Position numbers and translations under genes: made by a program. A DNA stretch of 29,858 nt from Spongospora subterranea (Eukaryota; Endomyxa; Phytomyxea; Plasmodiophorida; Plasmodiophoridae). The notes under the pieces are model-generated. The model did no database searches. It had not been told where the DNA came from and saw only the letters and a list, made by a program, of their open reading frames with translations. Location of the stretch: NCBI GenBank assembly GCA_900404475.1, contig OUQQ01000205.1, positions 1 through 29,858 on the forward strand. Direction: 5' to 3'. Positions 29,094 through 29,858 of the stretch are shown here, in pieces; within the stretch, counting starts at the first letter, position 1; each line of letters begins with the position of its first letter.

Positions 29094-29858
29094 ATGATGA
29101 TTCTTGAATATGCAGTCGTATTATCGTTACTCTGTGTTGTTACCTGTGATGGGGGAAACTCCAACTCAATACCAGTTTTATCACAGACTAAATCGTTGTT
29201 CCAATTAGCATGCGGTGACTCCGAGGGCGCCCTGGAAACGCAACTAGACTTTGTGAATACCTGTCCGGTGGTATCACAGGCTAAATCTCTTGTTGAAGCC
29301 ATTGCTGGTGATACCGATGCTGCACTCAAAACCCAGCTCGAGTTTCTCGAGAATGTCAATGATGTTGCTGAAAGCACTCCACTTGGTTTTGTAACTGTGG
29401 CCGTTCACCTCGCGAATGGTGATGCCGAAAGCGCCACTCAGATGATCAAAGATGTAACACGCAGCTCGGCGGTGCTTGCTGGTGGTTTGGCTGGAGGATT
29501 TATAGGTGCACATATCGCAGAGACAGCCATGACCGCAGTTGACGATCTGCAACGTGGAGTATCACCTGAGATTATCATGTCCCGTTTAATGGCGCCGGAA
29601 CGACCCGAAGAACTTACTGCAGGCGAGATATTTGATAGGAGTTTGGCAATATTTTCTTCGGCAAGGTCCATTGCGAGACGGGCGTCATCATCCAGAGTGA
29701 GACAAGCGCCATCAACCAATGCGAGACCGGCATCATCAGGAAGACGGGCGTCATCACATAATGCGAGACCGGCGTTATCATCTTCACCGGGACCAACATC
29801 ATCATCCTTTGCGGGACCGGCATCATCAACCTCAAGGGGACCGGCATCATCAACCTCA
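29094..29858 (+). CDS. secreted repeat protein with glycine zipper and Ser/Pro/Arg octapeptide tail (3' partial)
   Basis: Open from ATG 29094 to the window end (255 codons, no stop). Residues 1-18 form a signal peptide (AVVLSLLCVVTC). Two clear and one diverged copy of a 31-37 residue unit follow: PVLSQTKSLFQLACGDSEGA...TQLDF (27-57), PVVSQAKSLVEAIAGDTDAA...TQLEF (58-94), and a weaker PLGFVTVAVHLANGDAESAT (96-115). A glycine zipper LAGGLAGGFIGA (128-139) comes next, then a short helical part and from residue 195 an RPASSxxx octapeptide tail. Secretion and a self-associating or membrane-interacting role are inferred from the layout. I recall similar PVVSQ...GD..A..TQ proteins with glycine zippers from invertebrate genomes, function unknown; this is from memory and not verified. 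The second ATG at 29097 is equally possible. Confidence 0.8.
   Translation, partial: MMILEYAVVLSLLCVVTCDGGNSNSIPVLSQTKSLFQLACGDSEGALETQLDFVNTCPVVSQAKSLVEAIAGDTDAALKTQLEFLENVNDVAESTPLGFVTVAVHLANGDAESATQMIKDVTRSSAVLAGGLAGGFIGAHIAETAMTAVDDLQRGVSPEIIMSRLMAPERPEELTAGEIFDRSLAIFSSARSIARRASSSRVRQAPSTNARPASSGRRASSHNARPALSSSPGPTSSSFAGPASSTSRGPASSTS
29676..29858 (+). repeat. in-frame 24-base minisatellite
   Basis: Eight units of the type AGACCGGCATCATCANNNNNNGCG, each encoding an octapeptide like RPASSTNA (one unit is 18 bases, RPASSG). The last two units (GPASSTSR/GPASSTS) are almost identical, and the window ends inside the array. Confidence 0.92.

Noticed and set aside
29060..29858. Several minus-strand frames including a Met/Pro/Val repeat protein at 29614-29853
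   Set aside because: They are the reverse complement of the secreted-protein gene and its 24-base minisatellite; the plus-strand frame has a signal peptide and covers the whole region.
29676..29858. CRISPR array
   Set aside because: Units are contiguous 24-base coding repeats without unique spacers, in a eukaryotic gene.
1..29858. tRNA, rRNA, riboswitch or bacterial operon
   Set aside because: No cloverleaf with conserved T-loop, rRNA core or Shine-Dalgarno-spaced gene series was noticed by eye. A tRNAscan-SE and Infernal run would settle it.

Overview
This window looks like nuclear DNA from a compact, intron-rich eukaryote. Five multi-exon genes can be rebuilt with introns mostly 46-66 bases long that start GT (one GC) and end AG. 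Three of these genes encode conserved eukaryotic proteins: an ABCD peroxisomal half-transporter, a MYCBP/AMY-1 homologue and a Sec20/BNIP1 SNARE. No operons, Shine-Dalgarno spacing, tRNAs, rRNAs or CRISPR arrays were seen. Short introns, AATAAA signals and a secreted glycine-zipper protein would suit a small invertebrate animal, but an early-diverging flagellated lineage cannot be excluded. The species is not identified.

Left part (1-11.9 kb) is the ordinary, gene-dense half. The ABCD transporter (minus, 866-3765, at least 17 exons) is followed by a decayed Stowaway/mariner-type transposon (4239-5304), a 164-168 base tandem duplication (5305-5657), and a tight cluster: a dual-specificity phosphatase with an RGG tail (plus, 6346-7254), MYCBP (minus, 7341-7778), an unrecognised intronless 331-residue protein (plus, 8347-9342), an unrecognised type I membrane protein (plus, 10001-10973) and Sec20 (minus, 10998-11849). 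Two convergent pairs have stop codons only 86 and 24 bases apart. These genes share no evident pathway. ABCD acts at peroxisomes, Sec20 in Golgi-to-ER retrieval, and MYCBP and the phosphatase are probably regulatory.

The middle (12-25 kb) is mostly decayed coding matter and gene-poor sequence: a pogo/Tigger-like transposase relic (13.4-14.6 kb), unassigned broken frames around it, a long stretch (15.5-18 kb) where no gene can be supported, a 120-base inverted repeat of coding-like sequence (19.05/19.7 kb), a seven-helix membrane protein gene with a frame break (20.6-21.6 kb), a probable MULE transposase relic (22.8-24.2 kb) and a probable non-LTR retrotransposon fragment (24.2-24.95 kb).

The right end (25-29.9 kb) holds small unassigned minus-strand frames separated by a perfect 22-base palindrome, an intact intronless ankyrin-type protein (minus, 26393-27646), a second, different pogo/jerky-like transposase relic (minus, 27865-28944), and the start of a secreted, internally repeated glycine-zipper protein (plus, from 29094). 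That last gene runs off the window inside an in-frame 24-base minisatellite.

I do not see a clearly new multi-gene system. The most unusual items are the phosphatase splice boundary that appears to need a non-canonical donor to keep its catalytic Asp, the Stowaway-type terminal repeat, the inverted-repeat cassette at 19 kb, and the secreted repeat protein.
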